64,000 nt of DNA, taken from the NCBI GenBank assembly GCA_024281175.1, contig JAMJTW010000028.1, positions 107,295-171,294 on the forward strand, in the 5' to 3' direction. The stretch comes from Candidatus Thiovulum imperiosus. GTDB taxonomy: Bacteria > Campylobacterota > Campylobacteria > Campylobacterales > Thiovulaceae. The notes under the pieces were generated by a model that worked only from the letters and a program-made list of their open reading frames with translations, did not search any database and was not told the origin of the DNA. Numbering within the stretch: the first letter of the stretch is position 1; every line of letters starts with the position of its first letter. Shown here piece after piece: positions 8,805 through 19,149 of the stretch. Position numbers and translations under genes: made by a program.

Positions 8805-11800
8805 TTAGAAGTTTAGAAAAGTCATATTATCCTTATCATAAGTAACTTCTTGATAGTTTTTGTCAGATTTATTATAAATAATAAATATATTTCCATCGTA
8901 GATATCATCTGGCTTGATAATAAAATTTGTATCATCTCCATCAACTGCTATTGCGATTACATTACCGCTTTGTGTAGGTGTTGAAACATCTTTTTTATTA
9001 AAACTAATAATAATGTCTGAATTTGTGTATCCACCTATTCCTTTAACATCAACATTTTCAATAGTTTTTTCAGAAGCATCTAAAGTAATATTGGTATCAC
9101 CAAATTTTAGACCAGCTTTCGCCTCAACATCAACACTATCACTTCCAGTAGCTCCACCATCATCAGAAACATTTAATTCTAAAGTGTAAGTTCCCTCAGC
9201 AGTAAAGTTATGTTCGAGAGTAGCGTTACTACCAACTACACTTCCATCAAGTACCCAAGAGTAAGTGTGAGTATCACTTGTATCAGCATCTGTAACATTA
9301 GCTTCAAATGTACAAGTTGTATTTACTTCACAGCTTCCTGAATAGATAATTTCTGCTGTTGGTTGAGCATTAGAAATAGTAACAACAGTTGTGGCTTCAG
9401 CACTATTTTCATTAGCAGTAGCTACAACTTTTACAGTATGGTTTGTTTCAACAGGGTCAGAACTAGCCATATCAAAAGTGTAAGAGAATGTATCTATTCC
9501 AGTTCCATAAGAAACACTGTTTACAAACCACTCATAAGAGATATTTGCGTCATTTGAAACAGTTGCCGTAGCAGTAAATGTAACTTCAGTAGAGCTATCA
9601 GTGGAATTTGTAGAAGCGTCTAAAGTTACTTCAGGAGTTGGTAGAGCAGAAACTGTGATTGTAAACTCGTTACTATCAGCACTTTGTCCTATTTCATCTG
9701 TTGCTGTAACAGTACAAGTAGTAGCATCAGAAACTTCAGTAGGAGTTCCAGAGACAACACCTTGAGCATCAATTGCTACACCATCAACTGTACAATTTAA
9801 AGTGTAAGTCAAAGGGTCACTTTCAGGGTCTACAAAATCAGTTGCAACACTCTCCATTTCAGTATCTACCATAAGAGATAAGTCTGAAATATCTGTAACA
9901 AAGATAGGGTCTAAGTTATCTATTACAGAGATTGTAAAGATTTCACTAGTTTCTATATTGTATCCATCATCAAATGTAACTTCACAATTGTAACTTCCAC
10001 TGTTTTCAGTGTCTACTGTAATAACACCTGAATTAGAAATTGTTATATCTCCATCACTTGGGTCGCACTCTAAAGTGTAAGTTGGGTCTATTGCATCTGA
10101 AAAGTAAGATGATACATCATAAGTTTGAACCTCATCGCTCTCACTAGCAATTTTTGCAGTGATATCACCAATTTGACCAATTTCCGCAACTTCTATGTTT
10201 CCAACAACACCAAAAGTTGTACCAAACTTATCTGCAATAGAAGTTGCATAATCACCAGAGAAACTAGCTGTAAGTTCACTATCTGAAATATCTTTCATTC
10301 CATTAAATCCATCAACTCCAGAGATGTAGATAGAAACTTTAAATGCTCCACTCTGAGTGAAATACTTCTCAACTAAATTGTCTGAATTTGCTATCTGTTC
10401 TTCAGCTTTCTGAATTAGAGCTACATAATTTAAAGTTGCATTGTTCTCTACAACACTCAAATAGTCAGAAAGATTGATATTTGCTAAATCAACACTTGAC
10501 ATAGCAGAACTACCAGACTCTTTTACATAATATCCGTAAAGTTCAGTACTATTTGTATCTTCTAAGTTAAATGTAGTGTTATAGCTTAAAGTTAAACCTG
10601 TTCCAATCATCATTACTGCTCGACTGCTATTTAAATCTTCAACTTTAATTCCAAGAACCACTGTCTCTTCATCACTATTTTCAAAACTTACATTTTCAAC
10701 ATTAAAGTTGATTTTGAACATCTGCTCTCTCTCAGCATCTGTAAAAGAGACAAATGGCGGATATTTGATAGTTGCAAAATTCCCATTTTCAACAGCGATA
10801 ATTTTTTCAAAACCATCTGCTCCAAATGTTGCTTTATTTAGTTTTATAGCAAGTTTGTCATAATCAGTTGGTGTAGTTCCACCACCTGAAGTTGGATAAC
10901 TCTTTACTGTAATTGTTATAGATTTAGTCACACTCTGACCATCTTTGGATACTGTCACTGAAACTATTTTTGTACCGCTTGTTGTGAAAGATTTGTTTAC
11001 AACTTGAGCTGTTCCTCCAATATTCCAAGAGTAAGTTGCTCCAGCAATTTGAGTAGCTGTAAACTTAACAACTGTTCCAACATAAGGATTTAAATAACTT
11101 GCTGTAAGTGAAACATCTAAACTGCTAACAGGTGTCTCATCTGGTTTAGCAACACAAACACCATTTTCTAAAACTTGGTTTTCAGTACAAGTTACAGGTT
11201 CATTCTCATCTGGTTTAGCAACACAAACACCATTTTCTAAAACTTGGTCTTCATTACAAGTTATAGGTGTCTCATCTGGTTTAGCAACACAAACACCATT
11301 TTCTAGAACTTGGTCTTCAGTACAAGTTACAGGAGTCTCATCTGGTTTAGCAACACAAACACCATTTTCTAAAACCTCATCAGCACCACAAGTTACAACT
11401 TCTGGATTTTCAATAATTGTGATTGTAACTGTTTTAGATACACTCTGCCCATTTCCTGTAACGGTAACTTTAACAGGATAAGAGCCAACACTGTCAAAAC
11501 TCGTAGAAGTTGAAGATAAGTTTCCTCCAGTAGACCAAGATATAGTTACATTTTCAAGTTCTAATTTATTTGAAATAGAAACGACAAACTTGTAAGTTTC
11601 TCCAACATACCCTTTTGTTGGTGGATTTGTGATAGAAATTTCAGGAGCTACTTTTTTTACAACAACTACTATAACAGCACTTTCTGTTGCAACTGTAACA
11701 GCTTCCTCTATTTTTGTTTTTGCTTCATCAACAGCAGTTTGAATGTCGGAAGCAATAGCGTCAAGATTAGTTGTATCTCCGCCATCAGTTTCAACTTTTT

Positions 11801-13505
11801 CTGCAACAACAACAACTAAATCTATTTCATTTTTTGATGCCTCAATAGAGGAGTCAAGAATTGTATCAGGAGAAACACCAGCCTCTTCTAACTTTGTATA
11901 AACTTCAGAATATTGTTCTGTAACTTCTTCAGTTAGAATAGAGATTTTGTCAATATCAACTGACGCTTCAACTTCTTCTGTTTCATCTGCAACTTCACTT
12001 TCTGCTTGAGTTTTAGCTTCTTCCACAACTTTTGCAACTTCTTGTGAAATAGCCTCAATTCCACCCATTGCAGTAACTGCGTTTGTAACTTTTTCTGCTT
12101 CAGCTCCAGCATTCTCAATATCTTCTGTTGTTTCAGCTTTTGCTATCGCTACTATTTTGGCTTCTAAGTTATCTGTAACAATTTCAGCAGATTTTGCAAC
12201 AACTTCAAGAGTATCTATGTTGATTGTTTTCACATCAATCTTCTCAAGAACTTTAGTTGCTTGACTTACAGATTTACTTGCAGCTTTAAGTTTTGCTTTA
12301 GTCTCTTCAGCTTTTTCGCTATCACCAATATTAGTAACTATACTATCTACAAATGTATCCTCCTCAAGAACAGCACCTAAATCTATCTCTTCATCAGAGT
12401 CAGACTTTTCTGCAACAGCATGGAAAACAGCAGCGAATGCTCTATCAAAACTATCTTCATCATCTTCATCACTTACTGATTTTGCAAGAGACTCAGCAGC
12501 TTTTTGTATCATCATAGCTTTTTTGATAGCTTCAGCAGCCGCTTCTTTCTCTTCATTAGAACCACTTTCTAAAGTATCAATTGGATTTTTTGTTACTGTA
12601 TCTTCAGATATGTTCAGAACTTTTGCCGTTTTCTTAACTGCGTCACTCTTAGACATACTTGGATTTTTTTTCATAATAGAACTCATAAGAGTTGTTACAG
12701 GTGAAACTAAAACAGTTTTTGGATTTTCAATTTCAGGTTCAGCATCGTCTGAACTGTAAGTCACTTCAGTAATATCATCTTTGTCAATTACATTTTCCAG
12801 CATTCCTTCAAAAGGTTTTCCAGTAGCCGTATCTATTCCACCTTTGACTTTTACATAAGTATCAACATCATCAGCATCTGTATCAGCTGAACGACCAAAA
12901 GCCCACTTTCCATCTTTTGTAGTTTTAGCGGAACTTATAACTTCTCCAGTTGTTTTGTTGATTAGTTGTGCTGCCGCCTCTTTTAGTGCTCCATCAATAG
13001 CAACACCTGAAATGTAGAGGTATTTTAGAGTTTTAACTTCTTGAACTTCACAAGTTAAAGTCTCTCCATTCCAAACTTCACCAACTTCACAATCTGCTGT
13101 TGTAATACAAACACCATCTTGTAACTCTTCTCCCTCTTCACAAGTAATAGGAACTTCTGGAGTTACACAAACACCATCTTGTAACTCTTCGCCTTCTTCA
13201 CAAGTAATAGGAACTTCTGGAGTTACACAAACACCATCTTGTAACTCTTCTCCCTCTTCACAAGTAACAGGAGTATCTGGAGTTACACAAACACCATCTT
13301 GTAACTCTTCACCTTCTTCACAAGTAATAGGCACTTCTGGAGTTACACACTCTCCATTTTCAAGAACTTGAGGAGCTTCGCAAGTAGTTTCATTTTTATC
13401 TGGAATAGTTCCATTTCCATCATTAGAGCTACTACTACTCGAGCATCCCCCAAATGCAAATAAGCCAATTAATATGGCAAACAGTAAAAACTTATGCCTA
13501 AACAT
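8805..13505 (-). CDS. giant repeat-bearing surface lipoprotein (1566 aa)
   Basis: Starts at ATG 13505. The signal MFRHKFLLFAILIGLFAFGGC carries a lipobox, then a serine stretch. Residues about 41-135 hold five Cys-pair repeats (TCEEGEELQDGVC type). Then comes a carboxypeptidase-regulatory-like domain (ISGVAIDGALKEAAAQL) and about 350 residues of Ala/Glu/Lys-rich helix, probably coiled coil. Next are a PKD-like sandwich, a second block of Cys-pair repeats (CTEDQVLENGVC type), another PKD-like domain, and C-terminal cadherin/PKD-like sandwiches including a PESDPLTYTLNC segment. It is likely a long, outer-membrane-anchored surface fibre or adhesin. It heads the three-gene surface-protein run; the spacing to the next gene is 54 bp. 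Confidence 0.85.
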   Translation of the reverse strand: MFRHKFLLFAILIGLFAFGGCSSSSSSNDGNGTIPDKNETTCEAPQVLENGECVTPEVPITCEEGEELQDGVCVTPDTPVTCEEGEELQDGVCVTPEVPITCEEGEELQDGVCVTPEVPITCEEGEELQDGVCITTADCEVGEVWNGETLTCEVQEVKTLKYLYISGVAIDGALKEAAAQLINKTTGEVISSAKTTKDGKWAFGRSADTDADDVDTYVKVKGGIDTATGKPFEGMLENVIDKDDITEVTYSSDDAEPEIENPKTVLVSPVTTLMSSIMKKNPSMSKSDAVKKTAKVLNISEDTVTKNPIDTLESGSNEEKEAAAEAIKKAMMIQKAAESLAKSVSDEDDEDSFDRAFAAVFHAVAEKSDSDEEIDLGAVLEEDTFVDSIVTNIGDSEKAEETKAKLKAASKSVSQATKVLEKIDVKTINIDTLEVVAKSAEIVTDNLEAKIVAIAKAETTEDIENAGAEAEKVTNAVTAMGGIEAISQEVAKVVEEAKTQAESEVADETEEVEASVDIDKISILTEEVTEQYSEVYTKLEEAGVSPDTILDSSIEASKNEIDLVVVVAEKVETDGGDTTNLDAIASDIQTAVDEAKTKIEEAVTVATESAVIVVVVKKVAPEISITNPPTKGYVGETYKFVVSISNKLELENVTISWSTGGNLSSTSTSFDSVGSYPVKVTVTGNGQSVSKTVTITIIENPEVVTCGADEVLENGVCVAKPDETPVTCTEDQVLENGVCVAKPDETPITCNEDQVLENGVCVAKPDENEPVTCTENQVLENGVCVAKPDETPVSSLDVSLTASYLNPYVGTVVKFTATQIAGATYSWNIGGTAQVVNKSFTTSGTKIVSVTVSKDGQSVTKSITITVKSYPTSGGGTTPTDYDKLAIKLNKATFGADGFEKIIAVENGNFATIKYPPFVSFTDAEREQMFKINFNVENVSFENSDEETVVLGIKVEDLNSSRAVMMIGTGLTLSYNTTFNLEDTNSTELYGYYVKESGSSAMSSVDLANINLSDYLSVVENNATLNYVALIQKAEEQIANSDNLVEKYFTQSGAFKVSIYISGVDGFNGMKDISDSELTASFSGDYATSIADKFGTTFGVVGNIEVAEIGQIGDITAKIASESDEVQTYDVSSYFSDAIDPTYTLECDPSDGDITISNSGVITVDTENSGSYNCEVTFDDGYNIETSEIFTISVIDNLDPIFVTDISDLSLMVDTEMESVATDFVDPESDPLTYTLNCTVDGVAIDAQGVVSGTPTEVSDATTCTVTATDEIGQSADSNEFTITVSALPTPEVTLDASTNSTDSSTEVTFTATATVSNDANISYEWFVNSVSYGTGIDTFSYTFDMASSDPVETNHTVKVVATANENSAEATTVVTISNAQPTAEIIYSGSCEVNTTCTFEANVTDADTSDTHTYSWVLDGSVVGSNATLEHNFTAEGTYTLELNVSDDGGATGSDSVDVEAKAGLKFGDTNITLDASEKTIENVDVKGIGGYTNSDIIISFNKKDVSTPTQSGNVIAIAVDGDDTNFIIKPDDIYDGNIFIIYNKSDKNYQEVTYDKDNMTFLNF
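11128..11399 (-). repeat. four in-frame about 60-bp tandem repeats in the 1566-aa lipoprotein
   Basis: Four successive units of 60-63 bp encode CxxxxVLENGVCVAKPDE-type modules. The DNA copies differ at only a few positions. One unit has an extra codon (DENEP instead of DETP). Confidence 0.9.
13100..13385 (-). repeat. tandem 60-bp repeats near the N-terminus of the 1566-aa lipoprotein
   Basis: A degenerate first unit (CEAPQVLENGEC) is followed by four nearly identical 60-bp units encoding CEEGEELQDGVCVTPEVPIT. The period is exactly 60 bp, so gain or loss of units keeps the frame. The module has the same design as the internal block at 11128-11399. Confidence 0.9.
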
Positions 13506-13547
13506 AATACACCTTTCCTTTAAAATATAAGATTTATAAATTGTACC

Positions 13548-13976
13548 TTAAAATGGTTTAAAGATAACTAGCGATACAACTGCTATCATAATCAGAGTTG
13601 GATACTCATTTAGGACTCTAAAAAACTTTCCAGATTTTCTGCAAGTATCTCTCTCTAATCTCTTGCGAAGAGTTTCTAAATAGATGTGATAGACAAAAAG
13701 AGAGAAGACAAAAAGTATTTTCAGATGTAACCAGCCAAATTCCCAAAAGTTTCCAAAATATGCTAGTGCAAAACCAGAAAGTATAGTTGCCCACATTGCT
13801 GGAGTTCCTATATATTTGATAAGTTTTCTCTCCATAACTTTTGCAACTTCTAAAAATTCTCTTTTCTCATAATTTTCAGCATGATAGACAAAGAGTCTTG
13901 GGAGGTAAAATAGCATAGCAAACCAAGAGATGAGAGAGATGATATGAAAAACTAAGATATATAAGTAGAATTCCAT
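13548..13976 (-). CDS. hemJ: HemJ-type protoporphyrinogen oxidase
   Basis: 142 residues with four predicted membrane helices, the family's usual size. The N-terminal stretch FHIISLISWFAMLFYLPRLFVYH contains the conserved histidine of HemJ (UPF0093), and RVLNEYPTLIMIAVV matches the family's C-terminal signature. HemJ oxidises protoporphyrinogen IX to protoporphyrin IX in the inner membrane during haem synthesis, in bacteria that lack HemG and HemY. It starts 2 bp after the gatB stop, so the two are probably co-transcribed. Confidence 0.88.
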   Translation of the reverse strand: MEFYLYILVFHIISLISWFAMLFYLPRLFVYHAENYEKREFLEVAKVMERKLIKYIGTPAMWATILSGFALAYFGNFWEFGWLHLKILFVFSLFVYHIYLETLRKRLERDTCRKSGKFFRVLNEYPTLIMIAVVSLVIFKPF

Positions 13977-13977
13977 T

Positions 13978-15390
13978 CTACAACTTCCCTTTTAGTAACT
14001 CATTCACTTTTTGAGGATTTGCACTACCTTTACTAGCTTTCATCACTTGTCCAACAAAGAAGCCAAATAGCTTATCTTTTCCATTTCTATATTGCTCCAA
14101 CTTGTCAGGATTTTTTGATAGAACCTCATCAATAATTTTTAAAATAGCACTATCATCATTAACCTGTTTGAGTCCCAACTTCTCAATAGCAACATCGACT
14201 GAAATCTCATTTTCAAAAAGATAATCGAGAACATCTTTTCCAGCTTTTCCAGAGATAGTTTTGGAATCGATGGCAAGAATCAAATCTGAAAGTTTTTGAG
14301 AATTTACAGGAGATTCTGAAATTTCTAAACTTTTCTTATTTAGTCTTCCAAGTAGTTCAACTGTTAGCCATGAAACAGAATTTTTAGTAGAAGCACCACT
14401 TTTTAAAATCTCTTCAAAGAAAGATGCCAGTTCTTTAGAAGAAGCGATTACACCAGCATCGTATTTTGAAAGTCCGAGTTCTTCTTGGTATCTCTCTTCT
14501 TTCTGATGAGGTAGTTCAGGAATTTTAGAAAACTCTTTTACTGTCTCTTCAGAAATTCTAACTTCTAAAAGGTCAGGTTCTGGAAAATATCGATAGTCTG
14601 ATGCTTCCTCTTTTCCTCTCATGCTTCTGGTCTCATTTTTAGCAGAGTCGTAAAGTCGAGTCTCTTGCCAAATCTCATCTTCATAAACTCCATCTTCCCA
14701 AGCCTCTATCTGTCTTTCAACTTCAAAATCTATCGCTTTTTGAATAAAACGGAAAGAGTTGATATTTTTAATTTCTACTCTGGTATAGAGTTTCTCATCT
14801 CCTTCAGGACGAATTGAGACATTTGCATCACATCGAAAAGAGCCTTCTTGCATATTTGCATCAGAAATATCTATATATCTTACGATGGAGTGTAATTTTT
14901 TCAAATACTCTATTGCCTCATCAGAACTTCTCATATCTGGAGCTGTTACTATTTCTAATAGTGGAGTTCCAGCACGATTTAAATCAACTTTTGAACCTCC
15001 AGCTTCATGTGTATTTTTTCCAGCATCAGCTTCTAAATGGGCTCTTGCAATTTGAACTCTTCGAGAAGATATATCTATATGACCATTCTCTACAATTGGA
15101 TAGTAAAATTGGGAAATTTGGTATCCACTTGGAGAGTCAGGATAGAAGTAGTTTTTTCTATCAAATTTTGACTCTCTATTTACAGTTGCTCCAACTGCTG
15201 TTCCAAGTTGAATAGCTTTATGAACTGCTTCTCTATTTATTACAGGTAAAGCACCTGGTAGAGCAAGACAAATTGGACAAGTATTAGAATTTTCTGCTTC
15301 ATTAAAACTTGTAGGACAAGAGCAGAAAAGTTTCGTTTTTGTATTTAGCTGAACATGAACTTCCAGACCAATAACAACTTCAAATTTCAT
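13978..15390 (-). CDS. gatB: Asp-tRNA(Asn)/Glu-tRNA(Gln) amidotransferase subunit B
   Basis: GatB is the kinase/transamidase subunit that acts on mischarged tRNA with GatA and GatC. The start is the ATG at 15390 ([15 protein letters not shown]), with AGGAAA six bases upstream. The open frame continues to a TTG at 15411, but that would bury the ribosome site. Seen: the GLEVHVQL start, the zinc-binding CSCP and [12 protein letters not shown] cysteines, the [18 protein letters not shown] motif, and the C-terminal YqeY-like domain ending [19 protein letters not shown]. The 470-aa length is normal. Confidence 0.96.
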   Translation of the reverse strand: MKFEVVIGLEVHVQLNTKTKLFCSCPTSFNEAENSNTCPICLALPGALPVINREAVHKAIQLGTAVGATVNRESKFDRKNYFYPDSPSGYQISQFYYPIVENGHIDISSRRVQIARAHLEADAGKNTHEAGGSKVDLNRAGTPLLEIVTAPDMRSSDEAIEYLKKLHSIVRYIDISDANMQEGSFRCDANVSIRPEGDEKLYTRVEIKNINSFRFIQKAIDFEVERQIEAWEDGVYEDEIWQETRLYDSAKNETRSMRGKEEASDYRYFPEPDLLEVRISEETVKEFSKIPELPHQKEERYQEELGLSKYDAGVIASSKELASFFEEILKSGASTKNSVSWLTVELLGRLNKKSLEISESPVNSQKLSDLILAIDSKTISGKAGKDVLDYLFENEISVDVAIEKLGLKQVNDDSAILKIIDEVLSKNPDKLEQYRNGKDKLFGFFVGQVMKASKGSANPQKVNELLKGKL

Positions 15391-15602
15391 AGATTTCCTC
15401 ATTTTTTTCAAAGTTTATCGAATATCTATTTCTCCTAAAGCTATTTATAGTTTAAAACTTTTTAAGAACCGCTTTCTCCATAAAGAGAAAGTTATTTGTA
15501 AGGTGAAAAAAGTTAAAGTACTTTTAGATGATTGCCTAAAGTTAGGTAAACTCCAATTTTCATACATGTCATGTATTTCATATTTAATAAAAGGTTTTTT
15601 GA

Positions 15603-16490
15603 TTGAAGATATGTGTTCCAGCTACAAGTGCAAATTTAGGTCCAGGTTTTGATACTCTTGGAGTTGCACTTAAATTAAAAAATTGTGTTGATATAAAGCC
15701 CTCAAAATTTTTCAGTGTTTCAATAAAGGGTGAGGGTGCTGATAATCCTAAAATGAAAGGGAATAATCTTTTTATAAATATCTTCAATGAACACTACCGA
15801 AGTATAATTGGAAAAAATAGTAGTGGTAAATTTAAATTTACATTTTATAACAATATACCGATGTCTCGCGGTTTGGGAAGTTCTTCTGCTGTAATTGTTT
15901 CTGCATTGGCTTCAGCGTGTGAAGCAGCAGGAGTATCTGCTGTAAAGAGAAGAATTTTAAATCATGCTTTACTTCATGAACCTCATCCAGATAATATTGC
16001 TCCAGCAACAATGGGAGGTTTTACAGTCTCAATTCTTGAAAAACAGAAAGTCTTCACTCAGAAAAAGAAAGTACCTCCATATCTTAAAGCTCTTGTTGTA
16101 ATTCCAAACCAGACAATTTCAACTTCTCAATCAAGAACAACACTACCAAAAGTCTATTCTAAAGAGAAATCGGTTTTCAACTTATCTCACGCCTCTTTCT
16201 TAACAGCTGCTTTTTTTAATGAGGATTGGGAACTTTTAAGACTTGCTTCAAAAGATAAGTTTCACCAGAAACAGAGAATGAGAAATCTTCCAGAACTCTT
16301 TACAGTTCAAAAGATAGCTTTAGATTATGGAGCTTTGATGTCTACTCTTTCAGGTAGTGGCTCAACTTTCTTTAACTTACTCTATAAAGAAGATGTTATG
16401 CCTCTAAAAACTAAATTTGAGACACTCTTTCCAAATTACACAATTCGAGTTCTCGACTTTGATAATGAGGGGTTACAGATACTTCGATGA
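15603..16490 (+). CDS. thrB: homoserine kinase
   Basis: A GHMP kinase that phosphorylates homoserine on the way to threonine. It starts with TTG at 15603 and opens with [19 protein letters not shown], the family's N-terminal motif. The ATP-binding loop [11 protein letters not shown] is at about residues 88-98, and the C-terminal GHMP motif LSGSGSTFF is near 255. The 295-aa length is usual. Its stop overlaps the next start (ATGA). Its pathway partner thrC is in the same window at 47.7 kb, not adjacent. Confidence 0.95.
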   Translation: MKICVPATSANLGPGFDTLGVALKLKNCVDIKPSKFFSVSIKGEGADNPKMKGNNLFINIFNEHYRSIIGKNSSGKFKFTFYNNIPMSRGLGSSSAVIVSALASACEAAGVSAVKRRILNHALLHEPHPDNIAPATMGGFTVSILEKQKVFTQKKKVPPYLKALVVIPNQTISTSQSRTTLPKVYSKEKSVFNLSHASFLTAAFFNEDWELLRLASKDKFHQKQRMRNLPELFTVQKIALDYGALMSTLSGSGSTFFNLLYKEDVMPLKTKFETLFPNYTIRVLDFDNEGLQILR

Positions 16491-17695
16491 CAAATTATGA
16501 TGATTGTATAAAGTGTGGAAAGTGCATTCCAACTTGCACAGTTCACATCTCAAATCCTGATGAGGTTACTTCTCCAAGAGGATTTTTAGCTCTTCTCGGA
16601 GAGTATCATGCTGGAAATTTGGAGTTAGATAAAGAGGTCAAGTCTATTTTTGAAAGCTGTTTCCTCTGCACAAATTGTGTTGAAGCGTGTCCAAAATCTA
16701 TTCAAACAGATTTCTTTATAGAAAATATCCGAAAAGAGATTGGTGAGAAGTTTGGAATTGCTTGGTGGAAAAGAGCTTTCTTCTATCTCCTCCGAAATAG
16801 AAAAGTGATGGATATCTTCTTTAAAACTGGATACTCTTTCCAGAGTTGCAAAAGTGTAATGCCTGAAAAGAGTTCTCTAAAACTTCCACTTGTAAAACGA
16901 ACAGTTCCAAGTATCTCTAAAAAGTCATTTCTAAACTCCTACCCTGAATTTATCGACAATGGCGGAACTAAAACAGTAGCAATTTTTATAGGCTGTCTTG
17001 CAAATTACAACTATACAGATATTGGAAAATCTCTACTTCAAATTTTGAGACATCTGGACTACAATGTATTTCTTGCAAAAAATCAAGTCTGTTGTGGTGC
17101 TCCAGCCTATTTTACTGGAGATTTTAAAACAGTTGATTACCTTTCAAAAACAAATATCTCCTATTTTGAAACTTTTATCTCTGAAGTTGAGGCAATACTA
17201 ATTCCTGAAGCAACATGTTCAGCGATGATAAGAGTAGATTATGAACACTATTTCCAAGACCAGCCAGAGTGGAGAGAGAGAGTTAGAAAGTTAGGAAAGA
17301 AAATATTTCTTGCAACAGAGTGGATTTACACAAAAAGTCCAAAATTGGGAAAGGTTTCTAGTAGTGTTACTTATCACGATCCTTGTCACTCTCGAAAAAT
17401 GCAAGGAGTTTGGGAAGAGCCGAGAGAACTGCTTAAAGATAGTTACGACCTCATCGAAATGAAAGACCCTAACCACTGTTGCGGTTTTGGAGGTATCACA
17501 ATGCAGACTGAAAAGTATCATCTTGCAAAAAAGATTGGAGATAGCAAGGCGGAAATGGTAAAAGATACTGGTGCTGAAATCGTTTCGGCAGAGTGTTCAG
17601 CATGTCGAGTTCAAATTACAGATAGTCTTGAGAGAAATGGAGTTGAAACTATCTTTAAAAATCCAATTGAACTTATAGCAGATGCTATAAAATAG
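16487..17695 (+). CDS. two-cluster Fe-S oxidoreductase with CCG domains (GlcF-like)
   Basis: The N-terminus has two 4Fe-4S ferredoxin motifs: [11 protein letters not shown] (residues about 8-18) and [12 protein letters not shown] (about 59-70). The C-terminal part holds two CCG-type cysteine clusters: [11 protein letters not shown] near 206, and the pair CHSRKMQG and HCCGFGG near 301 and 328. This is the layout of glycolate oxidase subunit GlcF and of heterodisulfide-reductase-like subunits. It likely passes electrons in a membrane-associated dehydrogenase. No FAD subunit lies next to it, so the substrate is unknown. The start overlaps thrB by four bases. Confidence 0.85.
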   Translation: MTNYDDCIKCGKCIPTCTVHISNPDEVTSPRGFLALLGEYHAGNLELDKEVKSIFESCFLCTNCVEACPKSIQTDFFIENIRKEIGEKFGIAWWKRAFFYLLRNRKVMDIFFKTGYSFQSCKSVMPEKSSLKLPLVKRTVPSISKKSFLNSYPEFIDNGGTKTVAIFIGCLANYNYTDIGKSLLQILRHLDYNVFLAKNQVCCGAPAYFTGDFKTVDYLSKTNISYFETFISEVEAILIPEATCSAMIRVDYEHYFQDQPEWRERVRKLGKKIFLATEWIYTKSPKLGKVSSSVTYHDPCHSRKMQGVWEEPRELLKDSYDLIEMKDPNHCCGFGGITMQTEKYHLAKKIGDSKAEMVKDTGAEIVSAECSACRVQITDSLERNGVETIFKNPIELIADAIK

Positions 17696-17697
17696 TT

Positions 17698-18486
17698 TTA
17701 CTCCAAGTAGACTCGACCATCTCTAATTGCAATTTTCCCATCTAATTCATACTCAAAAACTTTATCTCCAAACTTCTGAAAAAGCTCTTCATAAGTTGGA
17801 GAGTTTTTACAAAATTGTAAAAATGGATCTATCTCTTTAGATTTCTCTTCAACACTTTCAAGACCGTAAAGAGTCGCCATGTTATCGACAAAACTATCTA
17901 AGTTGTAGATAGCTTTTCCAAGTCCAAGTTCTAAATATCGATTTGTCTCCTCAGACTCTCCAAGTCGATGAGGTAAGAAAAATAGCTCTTTTCCCTCCTC
18001 TTTTGCAATTCTCATTGTTTGAGCAGTACCACTTTTTAAATCAGCTTCTCCAATAATTATAAAATCAGCCAACCCAACCATAAGTCGATTTCTATGAACA
18101 AATCTTTTTGGATGTGCAGGAACATTTTTCTCATATTCAGAGAGAAGTAGAGCCTCTTTTTCCATCTCTAAAATTAAATCCTTATTTGTTTTTGGATAGA
18201 TGATATCAAGAGAGTTTGCCATAACAGATATTGTATTTGGAAAAGCTCCTCGATGAGCTATGATATCTGTTCCAATTGCTCCACCACTTACAACTACAAA
18301 TCCTCTTTTTGAAAGTAACTTTGAGAGATTGTAAACTGTATTTCTGGTGTATTGGGAAATTCTCCTACCTCCAACAATAGCCACTTTTGGAGAGTCAAGA
18401 AGTTCTAAATTTCCAGAGTAGAAAAGCTCTTTTGGAGCTCTTTTCACTTCTCTAAGATAGATAGGAATTTCAGGAACTCTATTCAT
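17698..18486 (-). CDS. dprA: DNA-processing protein DprA
   Basis: DprA protects incoming single-stranded DNA and loads RecA during natural transformation. The Rossmann-like core is clear: VAIVGGRRIS near residue 34, VVVSGGAIGTDIIAHRGA (about 62-79), and HRNRLMVGLADFIIIGEADLKSGTA with the conserved RNR. The 262-aa length is short but includes the whole core and a small C-terminal winged-helix-like tail. The start overlaps the carbonic anhydrase stop. Its presence supports competence, which matters for the GATGAGGT octamer reported below. Confidence 0.93.
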   Translation of the reverse strand: MNRVPEIPIYLREVKRAPKELFYSGNLELLDSPKVAIVGGRRISQYTRNTVYNLSKLLSKRGFVVVSGGAIGTDIIAHRGAFPNTISVMANSLDIIYPKTNKDLILEMEKEALLLSEYEKNVPAHPKRFVHRNRLMVGLADFIIIGEADLKSGTAQTMRIAKEEGKELFFLPHRLGESEETNRYLELGLGKAIYNLDSFVDNMATLYGLESVEEKSKEIDPFLQFCKNSPTYEELFQKFGDKVFEYELDGKIAIRDGRVYLE

Positions 18487-19106
18487 GTTTCTGAAAGAGG
18501 AAGAAACTTTTTCACATCAGGGTCATAGTACTCTATTTCTCCACTCTCTATATGATAGTACCAGCCGTGAATATAGATTTCATTACTTTCAACTTTTCTC
18601 TTAATTTCAGGATAAGTTAAAAGATTTTCCAGTTGGGAGAGAATTGAAAATTTCTCAGTAATTCTATATAAGTCATCACCACTCATATTTGTAGCTACTG
18701 CCCTGTTTTTAGCCTCTTCACCTATCTCTAACCACTTTGTAAGATGAGGAAGGTGTTCAACTTTTTCAGGCTTGTGTAGAGTTTCACAAGCTCCACAATG
18801 AGTATGTCCACAAACAATTATTTCGGAAACATTTAAAACAGAAACAGCATATTCAATTGCAGAAGCAGTACCTCGAAACTCCTTTTTTGTTGTAAATTTT
18901 GGAACGAAGTTTCCAACATTTCTTACAACAAAAAGGTCTCCAGGTTTTGTATTTAAAAATAGGTCAGGTATTACCCGTGAGTCACTACAACCAATAAAAA
19001 GAGCTTGAGGACTTTGACCATTCTTTGCCAAGTTTACAAGCTCTTTTTCATGTTTTGTAAAATAGAGTTCTTTAAAAGCTCTATTTCCATCTTTAAATTC
19101 ATTCAT
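18483..19106 (-). CDS. beta-class carbonic anhydrase
   Basis: Interconverts CO2 and bicarbonate. Zinc ligands are visible: CSDSR (about residues 40-44) and the HTHCGAC pattern (about 100-106), with the Asp/Arg dyad in CSDSR. The 207-aa length is typical for the plant-type beta class. It overlaps dprA by 4 bp. In autotrophic Campylobacterota such enzymes feed bicarbonate-using or CO2-using steps; that link is inference. Confidence 0.95.
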   Translation of the reverse strand: MNEFKDGNRAFKELYFTKHEKELVNLAKNGQSPQALFIGCSDSRVIPDLFLNTKPGDLFVVRNVGNFVPKFTTKKEFRGTASAIEYAVSVLNVSEIIVCGHTHCGACETLHKPEKVEHLPHLTKWLEIGEEAKNRAVATNMSGDDLYRITEKFSILSQLENLLTYPEIKRKVESNEIYIHGWYYHIESGEIEYYDPDVKKFLPLSET

Positions 19107-19149
19107 CTTTTATCTTTTTAAGAAAAAAGTATATCGAATTTTAAATTTA

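Noticed and set aside
13100..13385. Regular 60-bp repeats looking like a CRISPR array
   Set aside because: They are in frame within the lipoprotein gene, contiguous without unique spacers, and encode Cys-pair modules; no cas genes are present.
14814..15215. 133-codon plus-strand frame within gatB
   Set aside because: It is the antisense shadow of gatB and has no export or family features.
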